A stretch of DNA of 64,000 nt from Caproicibacterium sp. BJN0003 (GTDB taxonomy: Bacteria > Bacillota > Clostridia > Oscillospirales > Acutalibacteraceae): assembly GCF_026314295.1 (NCBI RefSeq), contig NZ_CP111108.1:620001-684000 (forward strand), written 5' to 3'. The notes beneath the pieces are model-generated. The model saw nothing but the letters and a program-made list of their open reading frames with translations. It was not told the DNA's origin and made no database searches. This document shows, one piece after another, positions 8,921 through 18,101 of this stretch. A program made the translations under genes and the position numbers. The number at the start of each line of letters is the position of its first letter. Position 1 is the stretch's first letter.

Positions 8921-10411
8921 TTAAAAGTTAGTGGGGTTGCTTGCGGAGTTGGAATCAGAAAGAATATTTGGATTTCGCTCCAGAATGGACAGAAATACAT
9001 CGACAGGTTCCGGGGCAAATTGCGTTCCACGACCTTCAATTAATTGTTGCTTTGCTTGTTCCAGGGTCAAATTATTGCGGTAGCGGCGGTGAGAGGTCAT
9101 CGCATCAAACGCATCTGCAACACTGATAATTCTCGATTCTTCGGGAATTTCGTAACCGGATATTCCATTTGGATATCCGGTTCCATCCCAATGTTCATGG
9201 TGACTTAAAACGATAGGTGCAATTGTTTGATAGGAACGAATGGAAGAAAGTAAGACGGCACCATCTTTTGAATGCCTTTTGATTACTTTAAATTCTTCAT
9301 CAGTCAGAGGACCATTTTTTAATAAGATTTGGTCAGGGACTTTGATTTTCCCAATATCATGGAAAAGACCGGCGATACGAATTCTTTTGACAAATTCCTT
9401 ACTTTTGCCCATCGATTTTGCAATTAATTCGGAATAATAAGAGACTCGATCAGAGTGGTTGGAGGTATAAATATCTTTTGCATCTACCATGGAGCGTACT
9501 GCATTTGTCATTTCTGCAAATTGCTGCTCCAATTGAGTGTAAGCTTTTTGCAAATGCGCATTTGTCAGATCAACCGTATTTTGAAGCATACGATTTTCCA
9601 GAGCGGCGGTTGCCTGACGGACATAAAGCTGTAAAAGCTGATGGTCTGGAAAATGGTGGGTGGAACTTGAAATTCCGATGATCCCGATTTGCTGATGATA
9701 TTCATCAACTAATGGGATGATTAGAAGCGGATTTTCGGAATCAATTTGGTAATTGTCCTGTTTGTTGTGGGATTGTTCCCAAATTTTATCTGCTGATTTT
9801 TTCCCCTCTTTCAGATTCCCGATTCCGGAAAAAAGTGTTCCTATACTTTTTTCCGGAATATAAACAAATCCATCTTCGATCGAAAATAAACGTTTGAGTT
9901 GTTCCAAAATCAAATCCATTTGCTGCTGTAATGGTTGTCTTTGAAATAATTCGAGGCTTTTTTCTAAAATGTCTTGTAAACCATTTTGATAATGGCGGAT
10001 CGTGCGCATTTGCCGGATCGATTTTACGCAGGATTCTACCAAAAGGCCAAGCTGATCAAAGCGGTCACTTTTTTCATAGTATCCCTGAATATCCAGTTCC
10101 CGAATTGTTTTGACCGGGGGAACTAGGTCCTTATGGCCTGTTAAAAGAATAATATAAAGATCCTGGTTAAAAGCGCGAATTTTCGTAACGACCTCGTCTC
10201 CACAAATTGGAGACATCAGATAATCCAGAAGCAAAATATCATAATTTCCAGTACGAATGCGTTCGATCGCACGTTCCGGATTGTTTTCGGTGTCTACATG
10301 ATATCCGAATTCCTGCAGATAAGATTGTACTGTCAGTGTCATGATTTCATCATCGTCAAGTGTAAGAATTGAAATATCAGTTTGTTGTGCGGAGATGCGG
10401 TGTTTTCTCAT
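8921..10411 (-). CDS. Response regulator with HD-GYP output domain
   Basis: The 496 residues hold a receiver domain (about 12-130; acidic D19-D21, phospho-acceptor D63, T91, K114), a GAF-like middle (about 150-280), a short coiled coil, then an HD-GYP domain (about 305-480). The catalytic signature is complete: HDIGK at 351-355, HHEHWDGTGYP at 404-414. HD-GYP proteins degrade cyclic di-GMP, so phosphorylation is expected to switch local c-di-GMP turnover rather than DNA binding. It overlaps the histidine kinase gene by 4 nt, making a cognate pair, and lies inside the NRPS operon. Confidence 0.95.
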   Translation of the reverse strand: MRKHRISAQQTDISILTLDDDEIMTLTVQSYLQEFGYHVDTENNPERAIERIRTGNYDILLLDYLMSPICGDEVVTKIRAFNQDLYIILLTGHKDLVPPVKTIRELDIQGYYEKSDRFDQLGLLVESCVKSIRQMRTIRHYQNGLQDILEKSLELFQRQPLQQQMDLILEQLKRLFSIEDGFVYIPEKSIGTLFSGIGNLKEGKKSADKIWEQSHNKQDNYQIDSENPLLIIPLVDEYHQQIGIIGISSSTHHFPDHQLLQLYVRQATAALENRMLQNTVDLTNAHLQKAYTQLEQQFAEMTNAVRSMVDAKDIYTSNHSDRVSYYSELIAKSMGKSKEFVKRIRIAGLFHDIGKIKVPDQILLKNGPLTDEEFKVIKRHSKDGAVLLSSIRSYQTIAPIVLSHHEHWDGTGYPNGISGYEIPEESRIISVADAFDAMTSHRRYRNNLTLEQAKQQLIEGRGTQFAPEPVDVFLSILERNPNILSDSNSASNPTNF

Positions 10412-12273
10412 TGTAAAGTACCCTCCTCGGAAAAAGTAACTGTTTCGGCAGGAATAGAGATACCGAAAACAGCACCTCCTTCAGGATGATTATCTGCCCA
10501 CATAATTCCATTGAATTTTGCTTTTATAATGGAGTTTGAAATGTAAAGCCCCAGTCCGGTGCCTAAACTTCCTTTGCTGGTATACATTTGTTTAAACAGC
10601 TTTGTCATGATTTCCGGCGGAATACCTGTGCCATGATCACGGATAGAAAGAATTAAGGCATGGTTGTCTTTTTTAAGAGACAGTTCGATCAGTCCTCCGT
10701 CTGGCTTTTGGGCATCAATCGCATTGGAAATTAAGTTATTAAGGACTTGAACAAGACCGTTAATATCTCCTTGCAGTAAAGCTTCTCCGGAAAAATCCTG
10801 CTGAATTTTTAAAGTGCATTTTTTACTCTTTAATTCATGACGCATTAGAATTTCTACGCGCTTAATTGCGTCATTTAAAGCAAATGTTTGGTTTGGTATT
10901 TCCTGGCTCATGCTGATGGCTTGTCCTTTGACTGCCGAAATAATATCAGACATATAAGAACAGGATTCCCGAATTCTGTTCAACCATTCGGCCATCTCCT
11001 GATAGATTTGGCGGTAGTCTTCTTCGTTTACTTCTGGGTCGCCTAAACTTTTGCAGCATTCATCAACCAGATTGTTAATGGCAAGCGTTCCTCCCGAAAT
11101 TGCCATAATTGGGGTCTTTAGATTATGTGCAATCCCGCCGATCATTTGTCCAAGGGAAGCCAGCCGTTCTTGCTCCACCATACGTTTTTGGCTTTCCTGT
11201 AAACGCTGAATGCTTTTTTTCATCATGGAGACGTCTTTAAAGCAGGCCAAAAATCCGCCTATTTTATCTTGAAGAATGAGGGGAGTGATTTCTACCATGT
11301 AGTATTTTTGATGGTAACCTTCTCCTTCGTTGGGGAGTGTAATGGGTTGTTCATAGGAGATATTGGAACCGGTTTGACGGCAAGTGCCCAAAGAGGTTAG
11401 TAAATTGACAAGACAGGAGCGGTCCAAAGAGTTTCCTTGAATACTGGGAAGATACTGATTTTCCTGAATCCCATTTGCTTTTCCGAAAACTTTTTCAAAT
11501 GGTTTATTATAGTCCAACACCAGGTAATGATCACTTAAAACAAGATAACCGTCGGTAAAAGAATCCAGGATTTGCTGCGTTGCCAATGGCTTGATGTCAA
11601 GAATATGAAAATAAAAAATGGCGAATCCGTCGAGAAGAATCGTTACATTAAAGGCCAGCGGCGTTGCATAAATCTGAAAATCTACAATTCTGAAAGTTGC
11701 AAGGAAACTGACAATTAAAGGAACGGCGGCACCGACGGAAAAGCAGATAGTTTGTTTTATATATAAGCGGTTATGATTGTGAATTGCAAAGTTTGTCATA
11801 AGGGCAATCGAAGAGATCATGCAGATATAACAGTAAATTCCATTTACCATCATAAACGGGCCGAAAACAATTTGATCGGGGATTACGGAGAAATGTTCAT
11901 ACATCAAATGATGCAGTGGATTTGTCCATGCAAGAATTACGGTACAGACAGGAATGACCAAAAACCAATAATAGCGTTTTGGAAACTTTTCCAATCCTTT
12001 GATAAAGGTCAAAGCGATGAGCAGGCAATCAGTGGAGGCTAGTGGTCCTCCCAAATAAGTAGTAGAGTCGCAAAGCCAAAGTCCAAAAGTATCGTCGGGG
12101 TTCGTAAGGCGCATGACCAAAAGGGCGCCCATAAAGACGGCCATTGCAAGAGCCAGCGTAAAAAACAGCCGATGGATCAGACGAAGATTTCCTTTTTTGA
12201 TACTATATGTTACGAAAAATAAAATTGCAAGAATTGAAAAGGAAAAGATGGTACAAACAACGTCTGGTATCAA
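10408..12273 (-). CDS. Membrane sensor histidine kinase (7TM N-terminus, PAS)
   Basis: The 621 residues begin with about seven hydrophobic segments (1-225), as in the 7TM-type kinases. A PAS-like region (about 232-350) and a kinase core follow. The phospho-acceptor H383 lies in IAHNLKTP, the N-box is NLISNAIDA (about 514), the G1 box is DHGTG (547) and the G2 box is GTGLG (572). The start is TTG, set by AAAGGAGG that overlaps the end of the NRPS gene 14 nt away. It therefore is translated from the NRPS message and probably phosphorylates the HD-GYP regulator encoded next. The signal could be an extracellular or membrane-soluble compound; autosensing of the NRPS product is only a guess. Confidence 0.94.
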   Translation of the reverse strand: MIPDVVCTIFSFSILAILFFVTYSIKKGNLRLIHRLFFTLALAMAVFMGALLVMRLTNPDDTFGLWLCDSTTYLGGPLASTDCLLIALTFIKGLEKFPKRYYWFLVIPVCTVILAWTNPLHHLMYEHFSVIPDQIVFGPFMMVNGIYCYICMISSIALMTNFAIHNHNRLYIKQTICFSVGAAVPLIVSFLATFRIVDFQIYATPLAFNVTILLDGFAIFYFHILDIKPLATQQILDSFTDGYLVLSDHYLVLDYNKPFEKVFGKANGIQENQYLPSIQGNSLDRSCLVNLLTSLGTCRQTGSNISYEQPITLPNEGEGYHQKYYMVEITPLILQDKIGGFLACFKDVSMMKKSIQRLQESQKRMVEQERLASLGQMIGGIAHNLKTPIMAISGGTLAINNLVDECCKSLGDPEVNEEDYRQIYQEMAEWLNRIRESCSYMSDIISAVKGQAISMSQEIPNQTFALNDAIKRVEILMRHELKSKKCTLKIQQDFSGEALLQGDINGLVQVLNNLISNAIDAQKPDGGLIELSLKKDNHALILSIRDHGTGIPPEIMTKLFKQMYTSKGSLGTGLGLYISNSIIKAKFNGIMWADNHPEGGAVFGISIPAETVTFSEEGTLQ

Positions 12274-12287
12274 AATTTTTGCCTCCT

Positions 12288-15200
12288 TTAAGAGTCAAAT
12301 TGAAGAAATTGCTTTAATAAAATGGTCGGTTTCGGATTTTTCCATTCGAATCCTAGCTGTTGTAAACGCGTAACCGTTTGTTCGCAGGAGGGAATGATAT
12401 GTACCGGTTTGCTGCAGGAACGGTTCCAGATTTCCATGAGAGGAGCCATTAAAAGATCAGGAAGCTGCTCCATTTTTTGCAGCATTCGTTTTTCAAATAT
12501 GGAATCTTCCACGATTTGAGCGGATGGAGAAAGTGTATGGACTAGTTCCCATAACGGCCAAGTATGCGGATTCAGTAAATGATAGACCGCAGGAGATTTT
12601 GTGCTGGGATGAAGAGAGAGCAGTACAATTGCTTTTGCACATTCATCGACAGGGCAAAGCTCGATGGGAGTATTTTTAAGAGAATCCGGAACGCAGTTTA
12701 AAAGCAGCAGACCACGCAAAAACCCATAAAAAGCATTGCTCTTTGGATTGCGCTGGAATTTTCCGTCTTGGCTGCGTCCGACGAGCCTTCCAATCCGAAA
12801 AATCTGTGCATGAAGCCCATGAGAAGCGGCAAAGAATATTTTTTGTTCTGCTAGGAACTTTCCTTTTATATAGAGGTTTTCTTCCCAGTTTTGTCCAATG
12901 TCCAAATCGTTTTCTGTAAACCGAACTTCCTTTGAGGGATGATCCAGAAGATAATCACCGCAGACACTGGCAGTGGAAATATGAAGCAGTTTTGCACCGG
13001 TCCTTTGGGCGAGGCGGATTGCCTGTACCGTACCATCTACATTCGTGCGGAGAGAATGGTTCTCTTCTGCATAATGACGGACATCGGCCGCTGCGTGAAG
13101 AATGGTTCCGACAGAGTGGGTCAGTTCATTTAATGTGTTTTCCGAAAGCCCCATCAGTGGACGGCAAAGATTTCCGTCCAGAATGGTTAGTTTTTGTTTG
13201 TTTTTGGAGACCCATTGTTCTCCAAAATAATCGGAGAGAATTTGAAACAGACGCTCCGGTTCTCCGCCGCGCACAAGGCAATATAAATTTTGACACCCAT
13301 TTTCTAGAAGCTCTTTTAGTAAATGAGAGCCTAAAAATCCGGTGCTGCCTGTTAAGAATACGGCACTTTTTTTGGTTGGAGAAGCTGAAAATTCTGAGTC
13401 GATTTGAGAAATTGTCGAAGAGGAGACTTTTAATCCTGTCGGCTTTTTGTGAATTTCTGTTTCTGAAGAATTGTCGGATTTTCTCGATAACAGCTTTAGC
13501 TGACCATTGAGAGTGGGCACCTCGTAAAATTGTGCCAGAGTCATCGTCCAACCTTTTCGAAAATAACGGCTGAGAATTGTTAGTGCGGTTAAAGAGGTTC
13601 CCCCCTGATCGAAGAAGGACTCATTCGGGTCCAACTTTTCACGGTTGAGAACAGAAGTCCAAATTTCCAAGAGAAATTCTTCTGTAGGAGAATCGTGCGA
13701 TCCATCGGAAGAAGGCCTAATCTCCTTTTGAGGCAAAGCAGGAGGACAACTGTCCTTTTGAGGAGAAAGGGAGGCTGCAGAATCCACCCGGTAAGCTTTT
13801 AAAGCTTGTCGGTCTGTTTTTCCGCTTGCCGTTCTCGGCAGGGACTCCAAAACAATAAAAGTAGAGGGAATCATATATTTTGGAAGCTTTTCAGAAAGAA
13901 ATGATTTTAGTGCGGAAAGATCGGGAGAAGACTGTCTTCCTTTTGGCACGACAAAAGCGCGAAGTTCCATAGCAATTTTACTGCGAACTGCGATAACAGC
14001 TGCCTCTGCGACCAATTTTGAAGCGAGAATTTGTCCTGCAATTTCGTCCAGTTCCACACGCTGACCATTTAATTTTACCTGTAAATCGCGGCGTTCTACA
14101 AAGTCAAAGGAGCGGTCGGGCAGCATCCGAATAATATCTCCGGATTTATACATTCGACTTCCTGGACAGAACGGGTCTGGAAGATAAGAGTTCTTTGTCA
14201 AATCCGGTCGGTTTACATAACCAATAGAAAGACAGTCTCCGCCGATATAAAGTTCACCGCGCGCAGTTGGCATAACTGGGCGCAAATTTTCGTCCAAAAC
14301 ATAGGTATGGCAATTTGGAATTGCTTTTCCGACGGAAATCTTTTTGCGGTGTGTCATGTCAATACAGGTCATATAAACGGTTACTTCTGTTGGCCCATAG
14401 AGATTATAAATTTGTTCGACACCGGTTTTTCGCAGGGACTCCAAAAGCTGAGGAGTCAGCAGCTCTCCGCAGGAAAATAATAGCTTGATTTGAGGCAGAA
14501 CACTGAGAAATTCCTCATTATTTAAACACATCTGAAGTCTTGTAGGGGTAAACTGTAAAAATTCGACATGCTCTTCACGAACAAGACGGGCAATTTCCCA
14601 AGGCAAAAGCATTTCGTTTTCGTCTGCCATGACGCAGCATCTTCCCATTGCAAAGGTCAGAAGTGTTTCTGTAATAAACGTATCAAAAATCACACCGGCA
14701 ATACAGAGACTTGCTCCACGAACGTTTTTAAAAACCTGCCGCATGGTGCCCAAAAGATTTGCTAGAGCGCGGTGGGGAAGAACCGCTCCCTTTGGTTTTC
14801 CGGTAGAACCTGATGTAAAGAGAATATGAATAGCATCTTCCGGGGAACGTCCCGAGATGGGCAGACGGGGGACAACCTCATCTGTCATCGTTAAAATTTC
14901 ACAGGGAAGATCGTTTGGCAGTTCTTTTTGTGTATTCGGATCGCAAAAAAGCAGCTTTGCACCCGAAATATCCAGCATATAGCAGATGCGTTCTTTCGGG
15001 AAATTGGAAAGAATCGGCATATAGGCAGCGCCTGCTTTTAAAATGCCCAACATCCCTGCAACAAGGTCGGAGTCTCTGCGAGCTGCCAATGCGACATAAT
15101 CGCCGTGCTTTACGCCTGCTTGCTGTAGCTGTCCGGCGAGAGAATCAGAGCGGGCTTTTAATTGCGCAAAGGTAGTGGTATGCCCATGACAGCGGATTGC

Positions 15201-18101
15201 AGGGGAATTTGGAATGATCGCCGCTGTTTCATCAAAGATCTGATCCATACATTCGTTTAGATAGGGCATACTCATACGGTTTGGGAGAACGAGAAGCTCC
15301 AAACGGTCTCTCTCTGAGGTTGGGTTCAAATCATAAAGCTCCTGTTGATCATCTTGCAGAATACGTTCTACCAGTGTGCAGTAGCTTCTGGAAAGAAGCT
15401 GAATTGTTTCCGGGAGGAATAAAGTTTTTGCATATTCCAAGTAAAAAATAAATTGGCCATTTTCATCGCGTGCTTCCATATTGAGATCAAGCTTTGCGGT
15501 TTTGGTAGGAATAGGCAGATACTTTAATGGCTTTCCGTGAAACTGAAATGCCTTTTCAGAAATTGGCCGATAAGAGAAGAGAATATTAAAAAGAGCGTTG
15601 CGGCTTAGATCACGCTGTGCGCCTGTAATGGAAATCAGTTCTTCCATGGAAATGTCGGGATGATCCAGAAGTCCAATTACGGATTCTTTTAAATCAGAAA
15701 AATATTGAGAACAGGTCTTTTTGCGCTGGGGGATGATCCTTAATGGCAGGGAATGAATAAAAACACCCAGAACATTTTGAAGTGCGGGATCAGGCCGGTT
15801 CGAGACCGGAGTACCAATTAGAAAATCTTCTGTTCCACTCCATTTTGAGAGCAAAATCCCATAAACTCCAATGAAAAAGGTGAAGAAAGAAAGATCGTTT
15901 TTCTGACAATATTTTTGACACTTTTCGCTGAGATCATGACTGAGCGAAAATTCAATGGAATCTCCACAGTAGTCAAACTGTTTTGGACGTGCAAAATCTA
16001 AAGGAATATCCAGAAAATCCGGCACGCCAGAGAGTGCCTTTTCCCAGTAGGAAAAGTGTGCGGAGCTGGATGATTTCCGATTTTCCAGGAGATAGGCATA
16101 GTCTTTATAGAAGATTTTTTGTTGCTCTTTTGGGCTTCCACAGTAGCGGGCGTTGAGACGCTGCAAAAGAAGCGGCGTGCTGAGGCCGTCCCCGATAATG
16201 TGATGCGAATCGACAAAGAGAATCCATTCGTCTTTTGGAGAATGCCAAAGTGCAGCGCGGAGAAGCGGCGGTTTATCAAGCTCGAACGGATGGACAAAAT
16301 GGTCGGCTGCCTTTTGGAAGGTTTCGTCCTCTAAGTGTTGCAGATGGAAAGAAACATTTTCCAGAATTTTTTGACGTGGTTCTGACTCATTCATATAAAA
16401 AGCAGTCCGAAAGATCTCTTCATCGGAAATTAGCTCGCAAAAAGCGTTTTCGAGCAAGGATTCGTCCGGCTTTTCGGAAAAAAGAAAAGCGCCCGGCATA
16501 TTGTAAGAAATCTTTTGGGGATCAAGCTGAGACTGAAAATAGAGACTTTTCTGTGCCGGAGAAAGCGGATAGCTCTCATAAAGCGGCGCGGGCTGAATCT
16601 TTTGAGAGACCGAAATCCCATATTGAGAGCGCTCTTCCTGTACTTTCTTTTCCAGACGGCGTACTGTGCGAAAAGCGTAAAGATCTGAAATTTTTAGAGA
16701 GACGCCCAACTGATCGTAAATTTGGCAAAGCGTTCCCATTGCGTTGAGAGAATCTCCACCTGAAAGAAAATAGTCGCTGTCAATGTTTAAAGATTCCTGC
16801 TTTAGCACATGGCAAAAAATTTGCAGCAGCGTTTTTTGCACGGTGGTTTCTGCCAAAGCATCTCCTACTTGTTCCTGCGGCTTTGGCAATTGCTTCTCGT
16901 CCACTTTTCCGTTTGCAGTGAGCGGGAGGACGGACATTTTTATAAATACTGCTGGAATCATTGGAGCGGGCAGATAGGAAGCCATATGGGTGATCAGCTG
17001 TGTTTCAGATAGATCGGAGTCCGAGGTGTAATAAGCTGCAAGATAAGAAGATTCTCCCTGATGGAAAAGGCGCAGGGCGGCCTCTTTTATTTTTGGGTGA
17101 GAAGTTAAGCAGGAAATAATTTCCTGTGGTTCCATCCGATAGCCGCGAAGTTTGATTTGCTGATCCTTCCGGCCGTCTAAGATGATTTTTCCGTCGGCAG
17201 TAAAGTGGGCAAGATCGCCGGTTTTATAAAGACGTTCTCCCGGCACGAATGGGTTTTTGCAGAAGGAGGACTCGGTCAGATCTTTTCTGCCGCGATAGCC
17301 CCTACTTAGGCATACTCCTCCAATAAAAAGTTCTCCGGAAATGCCGATCGGTAAAGGCTGCAGATGAGAATTCAGAATATAAAGCGAACAGTTCTGCATG
17401 GGGGTTCCCGCAGTGAGAATACTTTCTGAATTTAAGAGTTGCAGACTGACTCCGATAGTGGCTTCAGAGGGACCATATTGATTGTAAATTTTAGCATGGG
17501 TTTTAGACTTTAGTGTTTCGATCAGTTCCCATGGAATTGATTCTCCTCCGCAGAGAATTCCTTCCAATCCCGAAATAGAATCTGCAAATGTCTGATTTTG
17601 CAGATAGGCTGCTAGGCGGGATGGGGTCGTTGAAAGGAACGATACGTTTTGTGAGAGAATCAGCCGAGCAAGTTCATCCGGATTTTCCTGCTCTTTTTGT
17701 GTTGCCAGAACGACAGTACACCCATTTAAAAGGGCACAGATACTTTCCAGCAAAAAAGCGTCAAAACCGATATTGCAGATGGATAAAACGGTTTTGCCCT
17801 CATAAATAGCTGCCATTCCAGATGCAAAATTAAGGAGGCTCTTCTGCTCAATTTCTACTCCTTTAGGGGTACCGGTGCTGCCGGAGGTATAAACTACATA
17901 GGCAAGCGAATCCTGAGAAACCGGTAACGCTTTTGAGGAAGCTTTTTTGAAGAAACTGCTTCTGCGGACAGAAAAGGGATTTTTGTCAGCATAGGAGCTT
18001 TTTCCAGATTCGTTTCGTCGCAGATCCAAAGAGCAGCTCCGCTTTCCTTTAAAAGAACTTTCAGACGTTCCGATGGAAATTCCTGAGGGAGCAGGACCCA
18101 T
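12288..18101 (-). CDS. NRPS, main reading frame: A1(C-terminal)-T-C-A-T-reductase
   Basis: This 1937-codon frame continues the condensation/adenylation frame encoded upstream, one base out of phase. Its first 52 or so codons are not meaningful protein; homology starts near residue 60. It then holds adenylation core TSGSTGTPKG (72-81), NQYGPSE (207), LYKTGDL, carrier domain 1 GGDSL (Ser451), condensation domain 2 HHIIGDG (633-639), adenylation domain 2 TSGSTGKPKG (1096-1105) with YGPTE (1235), carrier domain 2 GGTSL (Ser1503), and a thioester reductase with GSTGFLG (1585-1591), STAS and the YIKGK catalytic pair (1744-1748). A terminal reductase releases the chain as an aldehyde. There is no ribosome site at the formal ATG, so translation should enter by a -1 shift from the upstream frame. 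Fused product: about 2481 residues. Confidence 0.92.
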   Translation of the reverse strand: MGPAPSGISIGTSESSFKGKRSCSLDLRRNESGKSSYADKNPFSVRRSSFFKKASSKALPVSQDSLAYVVYTSGSTGTPKGVEIEQKSLLNFASGMAAIYEGKTVLSICNIGFDAFLLESICALLNGCTVVLATQKEQENPDELARLILSQNVSFLSTTPSRLAAYLQNQTFADSISGLEGILCGGESIPWELIETLKSKTHAKIYNQYGPSEATIGVSLQLLNSESILTAGTPMQNCSLYILNSHLQPLPIGISGELFIGGVCLSRGYRGRKDLTESSFCKNPFVPGERLYKTGDLAHFTADGKIILDGRKDQQIKLRGYRMEPQEIISCLTSHPKIKEAALRLFHQGESSYLAAYYTSDSDLSETQLITHMASYLPAPMIPAVFIKMSVLPLTANGKVDEKQLPKPQEQVGDALAETTVQKTLLQIFCHVLKQESLNIDSDYFLSGGDSLNAMGTLCQIYDQLGVSLKISDLYAFRTVRRLEKKVQEERSQYGISVSQKIQPAPLYESYPLSPAQKSLYFQSQLDPQKISYNMPGAFLFSEKPDESLLENAFCELISDEEIFRTAFYMNESEPRQKILENVSFHLQHLEDETFQKAADHFVHPFELDKPPLLRAALWHSPKDEWILFVDSHHIIGDGLSTPLLLQRLNARYCGSPKEQQKIFYKDYAYLLENRKSSSSAHFSYWEKALSGVPDFLDIPLDFARPKQFDYCGDSIEFSLSHDLSEKCQKYCQKNDLSFFTFFIGVYGILLSKWSGTEDFLIGTPVSNRPDPALQNVLGVFIHSLPLRIIPQRKKTCSQYFSDLKESVIGLLDHPDISMEELISITGAQRDLSRNALFNILFSYRPISEKAFQFHGKPLKYLPIPTKTAKLDLNMEARDENGQFIFYLEYAKTLFLPETIQLLSRSYCTLVERILQDDQQELYDLNPTSERDRLELLVLPNRMSMPYLNECMDQIFDETAAIIPNSPAIRCHGHTTTFAQLKARSDSLAGQLQQAGVKHGDYVALAARRDSDLVAGMLGILKAGAAYMPILSNFPKERICYMLDISGAKLLFCDPNTQKELPNDLPCEILTMTDEVVPRLPISGRSPEDAIHILFTSGSTGKPKGAVLPHRALANLLGTMRQVFKNVRGASLCIAGVIFDTFITETLLTFAMGRCCVMADENEMLLPWEIARLVREEHVEFLQFTPTRLQMCLNNEEFLSVLPQIKLLFSCGELLTPQLLESLRKTGVEQIYNLYGPTEVTVYMTCIDMTHRKKISVGKAIPNCHTYVLDENLRPVMPTARGELYIGGDCLSIGYVNRPDLTKNSYLPDPFCPGSRMYKSGDIIRMLPDRSFDFVERRDLQVKLNGQRVELDEIAGQILASKLVAEAAVIAVRSKIAMELRAFVVPKGRQSSPDLSALKSFLSEKLPKYMIPSTFIVLESLPRTASGKTDRQALKAYRVDSAASLSPQKDSCPPALPQKEIRPSSDGSHDSPTEEFLLEIWTSVLNREKLDPNESFFDQGGTSLTALTILSRYFRKGWTMTLAQFYEVPTLNGQLKLLSRKSDNSSETEIHKKPTGLKVSSSTISQIDSEFSASPTKKSAVFLTGSTGFLGSHLLKELLENGCQNLYCLVRGGEPERLFQILSDYFGEQWVSKNKQKLTILDGNLCRPLMGLSENTLNELTHSVGTILHAAADVRHYAEENHSLRTNVDGTVQAIRLAQRTGAKLLHISTASVCGDYLLDHPSKEVRFTENDLDIGQNWEENLYIKGKFLAEQKIFFAASHGLHAQIFRIGRLVGRSQDGKFQRNPKSNAFYGFLRGLLLLNCVPDSLKNTPIELCPVDECAKAIVLLSLHPSTKSPAVYHLLNPHTWPLWELVHTLSPSAQIVEDSIFEKRMLQKMEQLPDLLMAPLMEIWNRSCSKPVHIIPSCEQTVTRLQQLGFEWKNPKPTILLKQFLQFDS

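Noticed and set aside
12932-13510. A 192-codon open frame on the plus strand inside the NRPS
   Set aside because: Antisense to the reductase and carrier domains, no ribosome site, no recognisable domain.
17870-17926. Pseudoknot or stem stimulating the -1 frameshift in the NRPS
   Set aside because: The only pairing found by eye is 7 bp with a loop of over 40 bases, starting 15 bases from the heptamer; too weak to claim as a feature.
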